Under the pieces are notes generated by a model. The model did no database searches. It was not told where the DNA came from and saw only the letters and a list, made by a program, of their open reading frames with translations. 24,748 bases of DNA from a virus. Position 1 is the stretch's first letter, and each line of letters begins with the position of its first letter. This document shows, in pieces, positions 15,125 through 22,658 of this stretch. The position numbers and the translations under genes are program-made. The stretch spans positions 1 through 24,748 of the IMG/VR virus record IMGVR_UViG_3300003891_000022; one strand, 5' to 3'.

Positions 15125-15385
15125 ATGGCTACCGTTTTTACAGTCGAGGATTATATCAGTGACTTGAAGGAGATTGCCGATAGGAGCAACACCCTTCATG
15201 TTTTCAATCGTATTGTCGCTAGGATGCCAAAATTGTCGCCTTCCAAGTTGAATCTTTTGAAGGATAAAGCCGTGTCAAGCAATAATGAGATTTTGGTAGC
15301 GGCTTGGTATGATTGTTTGCATAAATGTTTAGTGGAATATGTGGTAGGGACAGATCGTCAAGTTTTTGTGCGTACTGTTCAATAG
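15125..15385 (+). CDS. hypothetical small helical protein (86 aa)
   Basis: No family recognised. Mostly helical (VEDYISDLKEIADRSNTLHV, KLNLLKDKAVSS, ILVAAWYDCLHKCLVEYVV), with two Cys near residue 64-68 that are too few for a metal site. It starts one base after the previous stop, so is coupled with it, and lies just before the minor head protein gene in the head-assembly operon. Confidence 0.65.
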   Translation: MATVFTVEDYISDLKEIADRSNTLHVFNRIVARMPKLSPSKLNLLKDKAVSSNNEILVAAWYDCLHKCLVEYVVGTDRQVFVRTVQ

Positions 15386-15388
15386 GCG

Positions 15389-16246
15389 ATGCGTCTGCAT
15401 TTTTGTCGCAGTCCAGTTTTTGCACGTCTACCTTCGGATTTGAGTGAGTATGCTCGAAAAGCCGGGATTGAGTTATGTGTTTGTCCGCATTGTATCAATA
15501 ATTTTATTAAACATTTGTGCAATTATCATCATTTTCCGACCTATCACTATCCTCTCTCTTCTGGTATCCCCCAATCTTTTAGTAATATAAGTGGAGATTT
15601 CTCTCATCTTTATTATGAGTTCGCGGAATTGTTGTATCAACGCTATAATTCGCTATTCTCGTGGTTAATAGATTTATTGGTTATTGGTTCCTACCGGAGT
15701 ACCGATAGTATCGTGCTGCGGGAGTTGGGGGAACGTTATACCTATACTATGAATGTTCTAATGGGGGTATTGGGAGATTATTTAGGTGAAGTTTTTCGTA
15801 TCGGAGCTCGGAACGTTCTGAAACAAGCCGCTTTAGATGCTAATTATATGTCCTATTCCGTGTTGAAAAGCATGTCTAATTATATAGGAGATATTTCTTT
15901 GAATATGATACGTTATAAATTGGATCAGATATTTTTAGCATTCAAAAATTATCTCAAAAATTTAAATTTAGTTGATATAGCTGCAGACATAAATTGTTAT
16001 TTGGATGATAGTTTAGCCTATATTTATTGGTCGGTTCTTAATGAGTTTGAAAAGGTCTATTCGTTGAGTATGTATGAGCAGATGCGAATGTGTGGGGTCA
16101 AGATGGTGAGGTTGAAACGTTCTTCTAGTGAGGGTTGTAATCTATGTGATACTTTAGTGCGATATACCTATCCGGTTGAGAATGCTCCGATTCCTTCGGA
16201 AAATACCCATATTGGTTGTCGTTGTCGGTTGGAGGTAGTGGAGTAA
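15389..16246 (+). CDS. minor head protein, Mu gpF / SPP1 gp7-like (285 aa)
   Basis: Head-morphogenesis protein that is packaged in small numbers and associates with the portal. The C terminus, EGCNLCDTLVRYTYPVE followed by ENTHIGCRCRLEVVE, has the Cys-x2-Cys ... H-x2-C-x-C metal-binding signature of the Mu-F-like domain. The rest is long helices, with an additional C-x2-C/H-rich N-terminal segment (CVCPHCINNF, residues 30-40) and YHHFPTYHYP, possibly a second zinc site. Located a little downstream of the portal gene, as usual, though two small genes intervene. The gene tolerates AT-rich codons more than its neighbours in the region 15850-16020. Confidence 0.82.
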   Translation: MRLHFCRSPVFARLPSDLSEYARKAGIELCVCPHCINNFIKHLCNYHHFPTYHYPLSSGIPQSFSNISGDFSHLYYEFAELLYQRYNSLFSWLIDLLVIGSYRSTDSIVLRELGERYTYTMNVLMGVLGDYLGEVFRIGARNVLKQAALDANYMSYSVLKSMSNYIGDISLNMIRYKLDQIFLAFKNYLKNLNLVDIAADINCYLDDSLAYIYWSVLNEFEKVYSLSMYEQMRMCGVKMVRLKRSSSEGCNLCDTLVRYTYPVENAPIPSENTHIGCRCRLEVVE

Positions 16247-16247
16247 G

Positions 16248-17096
16248 ATGATGAGTTCTTTCCATTTGTATAAACATCCGATTGCGGGGTTGGTTCCTTT
16301 TAAGCCGAAGGAACCGATTCGGCCTGGCGGTCCGGTGATGTTGGATGCAGAGTGGGTACAGAAGAACTTTACTGAAGTTTTTATAGCTGAATTGGTAGGA
16401 GTACCGACTTATGGAGATACTAAATGTGATGGCAATATTACCTTTTATTCTCGTGCTGCTAAACAACTCCAAGCCGCTTTTGCCGAGATAGGAAGAAATT
16501 CCCTAGCCAATAGGATATTATTCTTTGGTGGTTCGGTGAATTTCCGTTTTATGCGTGGTAGCACTAGAACTTTGTCCAATCATTGTTTCGGTACAGCTGT
16601 TGATTTGAATCCTCAGTGGAATCCATACGGAAGTTCTCCGGCACCGTTGGGGGAGAAGGGATCGGTGGTGGAGTTGGTCCCGTATTTTAAGAAGTATGGT
16701 TTTCGTTGGGGGGGAGATTTCCAGTCTCATACGGATGGGATGCACTTCGAGGTGGAGCGGATAGTGGAGGTGAGTTCGGTCGAACCTTCTCGAAAGTCGG
16801 TAACCTTACTGAAGGATGGGGTCCATTTAGATATTCCGGCTTTTTTGGATGGGGGTACGACTTATGTCGCGGTACGGCCATTGTTGAACCATTTAGATGG
16901 TTTTTCGATCTTGTCGGTTTTTGATGATCAGTTCGTTATTGAGAAGGATAATGTAGTATATCGTATTCCGGGTATTATTGAAGATGGGGTGGGTTATATT
17001 TTGTTGCGTGATTTAATGCCTATTTTGAAAAATTATACTTTGACTTTTTCGTTGGTGCAAGGAAGACCGGTAGTAGAGTTGAAGCGGATAAAATGA
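16248..17096 (+). CDS. M15-type peptidase with C-terminal surface domain (282 aa)
   Basis: Likely peptidoglycan peptidase (D-Ala-D-Ala or L-Ala-D-Glu type). Residues 108-122 contain SNHCFGTAVDLNP, whose H112 and D119 match the first two zinc ligands of M15 enzymes; RWGGDF (153-158) and DGMHFE (163-168) supply the catalytic acidic residue region and third ligand H166. From about residue 175 the protein has LLKDGVHLDIPAFLDGGTTYVAV and a second similar repeat, resembling the copper-amine-oxidase N-terminal-like domain of Firmicutes surface proteins. There is no signal peptide, so export would need a holin or the enzyme acts from the virion. It is set in the head-gene block rather than a lysis cassette. 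It overlaps the next gene by four bases. Confidence 0.85.
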   Translation: MMSSFHLYKHPIAGLVPFKPKEPIRPGGPVMLDAEWVQKNFTEVFIAELVGVPTYGDTKCDGNITFYSRAAKQLQAAFAEIGRNSLANRILFFGGSVNFRFMRGSTRTLSNHCFGTAVDLNPQWNPYGSSPAPLGEKGSVVELVPYFKKYGFRWGGDFQSHTDGMHFEVERIVEVSSVEPSRKSVTLLKDGVHLDIPAFLDGGTTYVAVRPLLNHLDGFSILSVFDDQFVIEKDNVVYRIPGIIEDGVGYILLRDLMPILKNYTLTFSLVQGRPVVELKRIK

Positions 17097-17677
17097 ACTC
17101 TTTATTTCCATTTGTAGTCAATATCAACGATTTGGTAAATGCAATAGCTGCTAAAGACTTTAGTGCTCTTTGGGAAGTGGTTAAAACTTCGGATAATGAG
17201 CTATTGTATTGGCGTAAATTATTTTGTCTTTGGAAGATTTTGAGTTCCTGTTATTGTCCCATACGTCTGGTTTGTGGGATTGATGGACATTATTGGATCG
17301 AAGCAGATTTTCCAGAGACAGTATGGATATTTGATTGGAATTACGATTATTATTGTGTTCGTCTATTTGCGGACAATCCTTCTAAAGCCTTGAAAAATAA
17401 ATCATTTGAACCCATTTCGGTGTTTGATAGGTTTAATCGGCGGGAAGTATTGGTATCCAATAGTATGTATCTTATTGATGTCTTTAATGATTGGAATGTT
17501 AGGGAGCAGTTTGAGGCTGGTTCTGAGGAGTTGGAGACAATATTGCAATTAGATGGTTCTAATATTCAGATAGTGGAGCAATTGTGCTGTTCTTTTTTGA
17601 GAAGTGAGCTGGATCTATGGAACAGAGAATCGTACCAACAGATCAAAGTTCCTCAGTTTCTGAAAATCGAGTTCTAA
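17093..17677 (+). CDS. hypothetical protein (194 aa)
   Basis: No family recognised. The ATG overlaps the peptidase stop (ATGA). The sequence is aromatic and acidic (LVCGIDGHYWIEADFPETVW, FDWNYDYYCVRLF), with a helical N-terminal third. There are no membrane segments or metal motifs. The gene overlaps the next one by 61 bases, which is unusual for this otherwise tidy operon and either reflects a true long overlap or a later start for the downstream gene. Confidence 0.66.
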   Translation: MNSLFPFVVNINDLVNAIAAKDFSALWEVVKTSDNELLYWRKLFCLWKILSSCYCPIRLVCGIDGHYWIEADFPETVWIFDWNYDYYCVRLFADNPSKALKNKSFEPISVFDRFNRREVLVSNSMYLIDVFNDWNVREQFEAGSEELETILQLDGSNIQIVEQLCCSFLRSELDLWNRESYQQIKVPQFLKIEF

Positions 17678-17904
17678 TTTTGCGATGTGGAAATCCGACT
17701 TGTGGGGGCCGTTTGGAGAAGTCGAATCCTTCTGGTCGGAACTCGACGAAACGTTTGTGTGACGTTAGTTTTATGTGTGGGGTCATCAAATGTCCACGTT
17801 GTAAATGTTTTAATGAAGTGCATGTTGAGAATGGAATCTTGTTGTCGATGACGACTATTGATGTTGAGGGGAAAGTTGTTTATTCTTTCCCGGACAAGCA
17901 GTAA
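17617..17904 (+). CDS. Com-like zinc-finger protein (95 aa)
   Basis: Two cysteine groups, LRCGNPTCGG (residues 22-32) and IKCPRCKCFNEV (57-68), separated by a loop give the layout of Mu Com-type proteins, small zinc proteins that in Mu bind mRNA and switch on translation of the modification gene mom. I see no mom-like gene in the window, so any regulatory target is unknown. The first 20 residues overlap the previous gene in another frame; TTG 17680 would remove the overlap but has no ribosome binding site. It is the last gene before a hairpin terminator. Confidence 0.72.
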   Translation: MEQRIVPTDQSSSVSENRVLILRCGNPTCGGRLEKSNPSGRNSTKRLCDVSFMCGVIKCPRCKCFNEVHVENGILLSMTTIDVEGKVVYSFPDKQ

Positions 17905-17926
17905 AAAAGTAGCTTCGCTATTTTTT
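17903..17926 (+). terminator. intrinsic terminator after the Com-like gene
   Basis: A-run (17903-17908), bulged G, then TAGC-TTC-GCTA (17910-17920) and a T-run (17921-17926) form a hairpin whose lower stem is A-T and that ends in six T residues. It overlaps the TAA stop and separates the packaging/head operon from the protease-capsid operon. Confidence 0.72.
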
Positions 17927-17998
17927 CACTTATATGTATTTATTAAAATTTTCATATTTACGTTACTATATATAAACGGCCATGGAAGGGATAGGAGT
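17927..17998 (+). promoter_or_regulatory. AT-rich promoter-like gap before the capsid operon
   Basis: After the terminator the sequence is strongly AT-rich, unlike the coding regions, and carries TATATATAAA at 17967-17976, a possible -10 region. I do not find a good -35 hexamer at normal spacing, so this could be a promoter needing an activator or a phage-specific sigma factor. Confidence 0.4.
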
Positions 17999-18006
17999 TG
18001 GAGACG

Positions 18007-20175
18007 ATGCTACAGGAACGTTTCAATCTCGATGGTTCTTTTATTCGCACGATAGATACTGAAAAACGGATGGTATCGGGGATGGTGGCGACACCTGCCG
18101 TTACGGTAGATGGGAGGCGTATTGCAGCCGGTGCGTTGGATCATCCAACCGCTCTGACCGAATTTTTGCGGGTTCCATTGTTCCTTTGGAATCATAATCC
18201 CGATTATCCAATTGGTCGTATCAAACGATTAGAGAATCGCAGTGGAGCGGGGTTGTGGGCGTCCGGTATTGTGGACGACGAAATGATATGGAACTGGATT
18301 TTGCAAGGACGAATTCGGGGTTTTTCGATTGGATTTAAAGTTTTGGATTGGTCTTTGGAAACCGAAAGTGGAGAGCCGATAAGTGCGGAGGAAGCTCGGC
18401 TGGATAATTCCTCAGAATTTGTTTTCGTCTTTAACAAAATCCAGTTATTCGATATAAGTGTGGTTTCCTCTCCTGCGAATACCTATTGTTTATTTGTAGA
18501 ACCGCATGAGATGGAGGAACCAGAGTATTCAGGATTTCCTGAGCAATTACGGAAGTCTGCTGAAGGGTTCGACCTCACTAAATTCGAGCGGGTAGCTCGA
18601 TCCGAAGATTTGCCGCTTTACCTTCCTAAACGAGATCATTTCGATATGTATATGCCATTTGAACGAAATGGCAGTTTCTTAAAAGAAAAATTGGAAGCGG
18701 CAGGGGTTCCTTATGATCCCACCGATTGGTGGGTTTATGGATATGCGACTCGTTTCGATGAGGTGGATAGTTACGGGACTCGGATGACCCGTACGGCAAT
18801 TGAGAAAGCCTTGGATGATTATGCTCAGTGGAAGAATGTAAGGGAACAGCATGATCATCATAAAGCCGTTGGAGTTGCACCACTTTTGCAGTTAGATAAA
18901 AGTGGTTTGTTTATTGCCGCTCGAATTTCCAAAGGAGCACCGGATACTTGGCAGAAAGTTTTGGATGGAACTTTGAAAGGCTTCTCTTTGGGAGGGGTAA
19001 TTAAACCCAACGGAATTATTGAAGTTCGGGAGAACGGTAGAACGATTAAAAATATCGTTGATGTCGAGTTGTCGGAAATATCTCTAGTCGATAGGCCAGC
19101 GGTACGTAGTTGTGGTTTTACTCTGGCTTGTCGCGATATTAAGGAGGATAGTGTTATGCCAGAAACGGATGAGGTTTTGGTTTCTACGGAGTCCGTTGAC
19201 GATGAGGAGAACGAAGTCCAAACTCCCAAAATGTCTCTAAGTGAGATTCAGGAGTTGATCCGAGCCTTATCGGACGATAGTGATAATTATCAAACGACTT
19301 CATTGGATCACTTCACTCGTGGTGCGAATGGAGATCCTGATTTGCCGTTGGATATGGATCGTTCTTGGGATTCTCGTGCAGCTGAAAAGAGGGTTCGAGC
19401 CTGGGCGGATGCCGAGGATGGTCCAAATGCGAAATATCGGAGAGCATTTTTCTGGTATGATGAAAGTGCACCGGAGAATTTTACCTCTTATAAACTTCCG
19501 TTCGCCGATGTCGTCGATGGTCGTTTGACCGCAATTTGGAGGGGTGTCGTAGCGGCAATGATCGCTTTAAAAGGCGGTCGAGGGGGAGTGGATATTCCCG
19601 ATGAAGATCGCCGAGCGGTCTATAATCGGATTGCAGCATATTATCGTAAAGCGGATAAAGAGCCACCGGAATTTGAAGCGGAATATGAAGGCGAAATGGA
19701 TTTGGAGGGGGTTCTGGACGAAAGTGATCTGCCGGAACAAGTGAAGGTAGAACCCGCCAATTCGGAAGCCTTGGAGATTACCGAACGTTTAATGGCGATG
19801 TCCCAGAAATTGGATGATGTTATTGCCGCTTGTGATCGGTTGAGCTCTGATATTGCTAAAATGAATGAGCATTTGGAGAAAGTGATTATGGCACGTCAGG
19901 AAGAATCCGAAGAAACTTCCCAGTCCTCGGAAGAAAAGACGGAAGTTCCCGAATCGGGAGAATCTTCGGAGTTCAATCGTGCCGCCGGAACTGAACTCCA
20001 TAAGAAGATTGAAGAGCAAAATGCTTTGATCCGCGATCTGAAGAAAGCGTTGGAACGTTTCGGGGAGGGCCGGAAAGCGACAGATCGAGAGGATGGTTCC
20101 GCTTCCCGAAAAAGTATATGGGATGGTGTAGTTCCTGATTTCCCTCGCTTTGCGAGAGGTCGGTCGGGACGATAA
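18007..20175 (+). CDS. double prohead-protease / scaffold fusion protein (722 aa)
   Basis: Head maturation protein. ATG 18007 is chosen for AGGAG nine bases upstream; TTG 17998 is too close to that site. Domain 1 (about 20-165) is an HK97-type prohead protease: catalytic-type H63 in FLWNHNPDYPIGRI and S107 in GFSIGF, with LFDISVVSSPAN. Domain 2 (about 240-372) repeats the same logic: VYGYATRFDEVDSYG, REQHDHHKAVGV (H282 or neighbours), GTLKGFSLGG (S327), ELSEISLVDRPA. A third domain (445-555; LPLDMDRSW, SYKLPFADVVDG) is one seen in phage protease proteins. The tail (585-690) is coiled-coil and acidic, as in scaffold domains. Usual proteases have one catalytic domain of about 200 residues. It precedes the capsid gene. 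Confidence 0.9.
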   Translation: MLQERFNLDGSFIRTIDTEKRMVSGMVATPAVTVDGRRIAAGALDHPTALTEFLRVPLFLWNHNPDYPIGRIKRLENRSGAGLWASGIVDDEMIWNWILQGRIRGFSIGFKVLDWSLETESGEPISAEEARLDNSSEFVFVFNKIQLFDISVVSSPANTYCLFVEPHEMEEPEYSGFPEQLRKSAEGFDLTKFERVARSEDLPLYLPKRDHFDMYMPFERNGSFLKEKLEAAGVPYDPTDWWVYGYATRFDEVDSYGTRMTRTAIEKALDDYAQWKNVREQHDHHKAVGVAPLLQLDKSGLFIAARISKGAPDTWQKVLDGTLKGFSLGGVIKPNGIIEVRENGRTIKNIVDVELSEISLVDRPAVRSCGFTLACRDIKEDSVMPETDEVLVSTESVDDEENEVQTPKMSLSEIQELIRALSDDSDNYQTTSLDHFTRGANGDPDLPLDMDRSWDSRAAEKRVRAWADAEDGPNAKYRRAFFWYDESAPENFTSYKLPFADVVDGRLTAIWRGVVAAMIALKGGRGGVDIPDEDRRAVYNRIAAYYRKADKEPPEFEAEYEGEMDLEGVLDESDLPEQVKVEPANSEALEITERLMAMSQKLDDVIAACDRLSSDIAKMNEHLEKVIMARQEESEETSQSSEEKTEVPESGESSEFNRAAGTELHKKIEEQNALIRDLKKALERFGEGRKATDREDGSASRKSIWDGVVPDFPRFARGRSGR

Positions 20176-20181
20176 AGTTAG

Positions 20182-20230
20182 GTCGATAGGCCGGGAAAGG
20201 CGGCCTTCTGGTTAAAAACTCTATTCCAGA
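20182..20230 (+). other. double hairpin element, copy 2, in the capsid leader
   Basis: Stem AGGCC/GGCCT (20188-20192 with 20202-20206) carries a GGGAAAGGC loop; a second stem TCTGG/CCAGA (20207-20211 with 20226-20230) has a 14-base loop. The 14-base segment 20195-20208 matches 14809-14822 but for one base. It ends at the first base before the GAAAGGA ribosome binding site of the capsid gene, so it may protect the mRNA end or tune translation. Confidence 0.5.
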
Positions 20231-20245
20231 GAAAGGATAGTGAAT

Positions 20246-21214
20246 ATGACTCCAGAGCAATGGATGAAACGTGCAGTCGATGTCGGTCTGTTGACCGATG
20301 GTGGACGTTTAAATCGTGAACAGAGCGATGCGTTTATTGATCTTGTGGTCGATGAATCGGTTTTATCTAAAATTGTTCGGGTCGAACGAGTGAGTAATCC
20401 TCGTGGCGAACTGAACTTTATGGATATTACCGAACCGGTGACGGAAGCAGTCGGTGAAGATGCCGATACGGGGAACACTTATGAACCAATCCTGAGCAGT
20501 GTCGAGTATGATACTCGAAAACTGCGGTCGGCAATTGATTTCACCAGTGAAGCCTTTGAAGAAAATATTGAAGGCGATGCCTTCCGAGACCGAGTTATGG
20601 GCGCAATGAGCAAGCGGATCGCAACGGATATTGAACTTCTTTATATCCGTGGCAGTACTACGACTTATGCGGCTGATAATAGCCGTTTAGGTCGCTTGTT
20701 GCGTCGTTTGAATGGCTGGTATGTGCAAGGTTTGGCGGGACATGTGGTAGACCTTGATGGAGCTACAATCTCCAAAGAGGTCTTCAATGATTTGATCCAA
20801 GCCATGCCGTCACGTTATTTGCGGAATAAGTCCGATCTGAAGTTCTTTGTGGGTGTAAGCACGGAACAAGAGTATCGGAACGTTGTTGCGAATCGGGCAA
20901 CCGGTTATGGCGATGATAGCCTGCAGGGATCGAATCCGATGCGGGCTTTCGGAATTGATATTGTTCCGGTTCCGTTGTTCCCGGAGAATTTGGCTCGGAC
21001 TGCCGGAACGGAGAGCTTTAATGACGGCAGCTTTATTTGGCTGACGAACCCGCAAAACCTGATTGCGGTGATTTCCCGTGATATTACCATCCACTGGGAA
21101 TTTGTACCGCGTCGAGACCGTTGGCAATCCACCATTTATACTCGGGTGGATTGTTTGATCGAGAATACCGATGCCTTCGTAATGGGGATCAACCTCCAAG
21201 TGGAAGGAGCTTAG
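20246..21214 (+). CDS. major capsid protein, HK97-fold (322 aa)
   Basis: Main head shell protein. ATG 20246 lies eight bases after AAAGGA (GTG 20240 is too close to it). The sequence has the features of HK97-like capsid proteins: an N-terminal arm (LTDGGRLNREQSDAFIDLVV) leading to strands ELNFMDITEP, a peripheral-domain helix (SKRIATDIELLYIRG), FNDLIQAMPSRYLR, FFVGVSTEQEY (P-domain turn), and the A-domain loop FGIDIVPVPLFPE. There is no long N-terminal scaffold domain; the scaffold is probably supplied by the coiled-coil tail of the upstream protease gene. Codons here are a little richer in C-ending choices than in its neighbours, as is common for a highly expressed gene. Confidence 0.92.
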   Translation: MTPEQWMKRAVDVGLLTDGGRLNREQSDAFIDLVVDESVLSKIVRVERVSNPRGELNFMDITEPVTEAVGEDADTGNTYEPILSSVEYDTRKLRSAIDFTSEAFEENIEGDAFRDRVMGAMSKRIATDIELLYIRGSTTTYAADNSRLGRLLRRLNGWYVQGLAGHVVDLDGATISKEVFNDLIQAMPSRYLRNKSDLKFFVGVSTEQEYRNVVANRATGYGDDSLQGSNPMRAFGIDIVPVPLFPENLARTAGTESFNDGSFIWLTNPQNLIAVISRDITIHWEFVPRRDRWQSTIYTRVDCLIENTDAFVMGINLQVEGA

Positions 21215-21233
21215 ACGTAGGAGGGAGCCGCGG

Positions 21234-22649
21234 ATGACGGCCAATGCTACGTTGAATGGTGAGCATGAGGTCGTGGTAGATCAACTTTATATTGCATTAT
21301 GTTATAAATGCGGTAATAAATTTTGTTATAGTGGAGATGAAATAATTGATGTTATTTGTCCACAATGTGGAACGCATAATTATGTTTATAGGAATACTAC
21401 CGTGTCAAATGTGAGGCGTTTGATCCTATATGGTGCTCGTGAATATAAATATCGGGGAGTCCGTTATAAAGCCTTTGTGCCGGTTCCGGTTTATGATGAT
21501 TTCGTAGCGCAACATTTATTGAATACCGGTCTTTTTATGGCGGATCCGCCGTTAGATGTAAAGTATGTTCGATATGTTGGTCCAGAACGGCATAGAGTTG
21601 TTAGGTTGGGAGTTGATAATAAAAGTACGGTTATTCTCAGAGCCGGAAAATTGATTCGGGGTGAGAGCAATTTTATCGAGGCTATTTCCAGAAAATTATC
21701 GAATGGTGGTTTGGTGCATTATTTGAGTAATAATGAAGTTATAGAGAGCATTAGCAAAAATAAAAGTTTTTCGGCCTTATTTGTGCGGGATATGGGATTG
21801 GGAGATGTCTTGATCTTTCGTTCTTGTTTAAAGGATTTTAAGAGACAATATCCCAATTCGGTTATTACGGCTTTGACTTTGGCAAGATATATGTTCGTTT
21901 TGGAGGATGTTGCAGATCAGGTCGGTGATATTAAATCGGCGGATTGGAATGCTTTGAATTACGATGTCAGTGCTAATTTATGTCGCAAGAGTGAGATTGC
22001 TGAATTGAACTCTACGATGCATCGAGCCGATGTTTATGCGATGTTTATGGGATTTAAGTTGCAAGATTATGATATGAGTTGGAATTTATCGGATCCTGTT
22101 AAGGAGAGTGCCTATAATCTTTTAGCTGAATATAATATTGATCCTGATAATGATTTTGTGGTTACGTTTCAACCTTATGCTTCTACTGTGATAAGAAGTT
22201 TGAATTTGCCAGAAGTTATAGATCTGGCGATAAAATTAAGGGATCGGTTTAATGCTAAAATAATATTTACGCATCATACTCGTTGTAATGAGTTTAGTCG
22301 GAATGGATTTATAAATTTGAGTGGATTGACTAATGTGGAGGAATATTGTGGGCTGATTTATTGGAGTAAATTGGTGATTAGCGGAGATAGTGGAGCATAT
22401 CATGTGAAAGAGGCGGTAGGGAATGGAAAAGCCTGTGCGGTATTCTCCACCATTGATCCGCAGTATCGTACTAAGTATTATAAGAATGTATTATCGTTGT
22501 GGATGCAAGAGGAGACTGAAATGCCTTGTGGGGGTCCATGCTTCGATCAGGGCTGCCGAGCTCTGCATTGTTTGAAATATTGGACCGCGAATCGAATATT
22601 TGAACGTATTGAGCCATTGATTGGCGAGTTGAATCCCAAAGGAGGATAG
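21234..22649 (+). CDS. GT9-like glycosyltransferase fused to zinc ribbon (471 aa)
   Basis: Probable sugar transferase of the heptosyltransferase-like GT9 family. ATG 21234 follows AGGAGGGA. Residues 20-50 are a zinc ribbon (C23-x2-C26 ... C42-x2-C45). Residues 70-105 (YRGVRYKAF, FVAQHLLNTGLF) and 110-140 resemble short head-associated phage proteins. The C-terminal part has the GT9 signature: FVRDMGLGDVLIFRSCLKDF (183-202), QPYAST (313-318), ISGDSGAYHVKEAVG (382-396) and a late Cys cluster (C432, C436, C441, C446). GT9 enzymes normally lack the N-terminal extension. It sits directly after the capsid gene (19-base gap), so capsid glycosylation is the natural hypothesis; a host-surface sugar change is an alternative. 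Confidence 0.86.
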   Translation: MTANATLNGEHEVVVDQLYIALCYKCGNKFCYSGDEIIDVICPQCGTHNYVYRNTTVSNVRRLILYGAREYKYRGVRYKAFVPVPVYDDFVAQHLLNTGLFMADPPLDVKYVRYVGPERHRVVRLGVDNKSTVILRAGKLIRGESNFIEAISRKLSNGGLVHYLSNNEVIESISKNKSFSALFVRDMGLGDVLIFRSCLKDFKRQYPNSVITALTLARYMFVLEDVADQVGDIKSADWNALNYDVSANLCRKSEIAELNSTMHRADVYAMFMGFKLQDYDMSWNLSDPVKESAYNLLAEYNIDPDNDFVVTFQPYASTVIRSLNLPEVIDLAIKLRDRFNAKIIFTHHTRCNEFSRNGFINLSGLTNVEEYCGLIYWSKLVISGDSGAYHVKEAVGNGKACAVFSTIDPQYRTKYYKNVLSLWMQEETEMPCGGPCFDQGCRALHCLKYWTANRIFERIEPLIGELNPKGG

Positions 22650-22658
22650 GAAATCACT

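Noticed and set aside
18858-19229. 123-codon - strand frame, Ser-rich
   Set aside because: Antisense to the second protease domain; Ser/Thr richness reflects reverse-strand codons.
20810-21244. 144-codon - strand frame
   Set aside because: Antisense to the strongly supported capsid gene; composition mirrors it and it has no motif.
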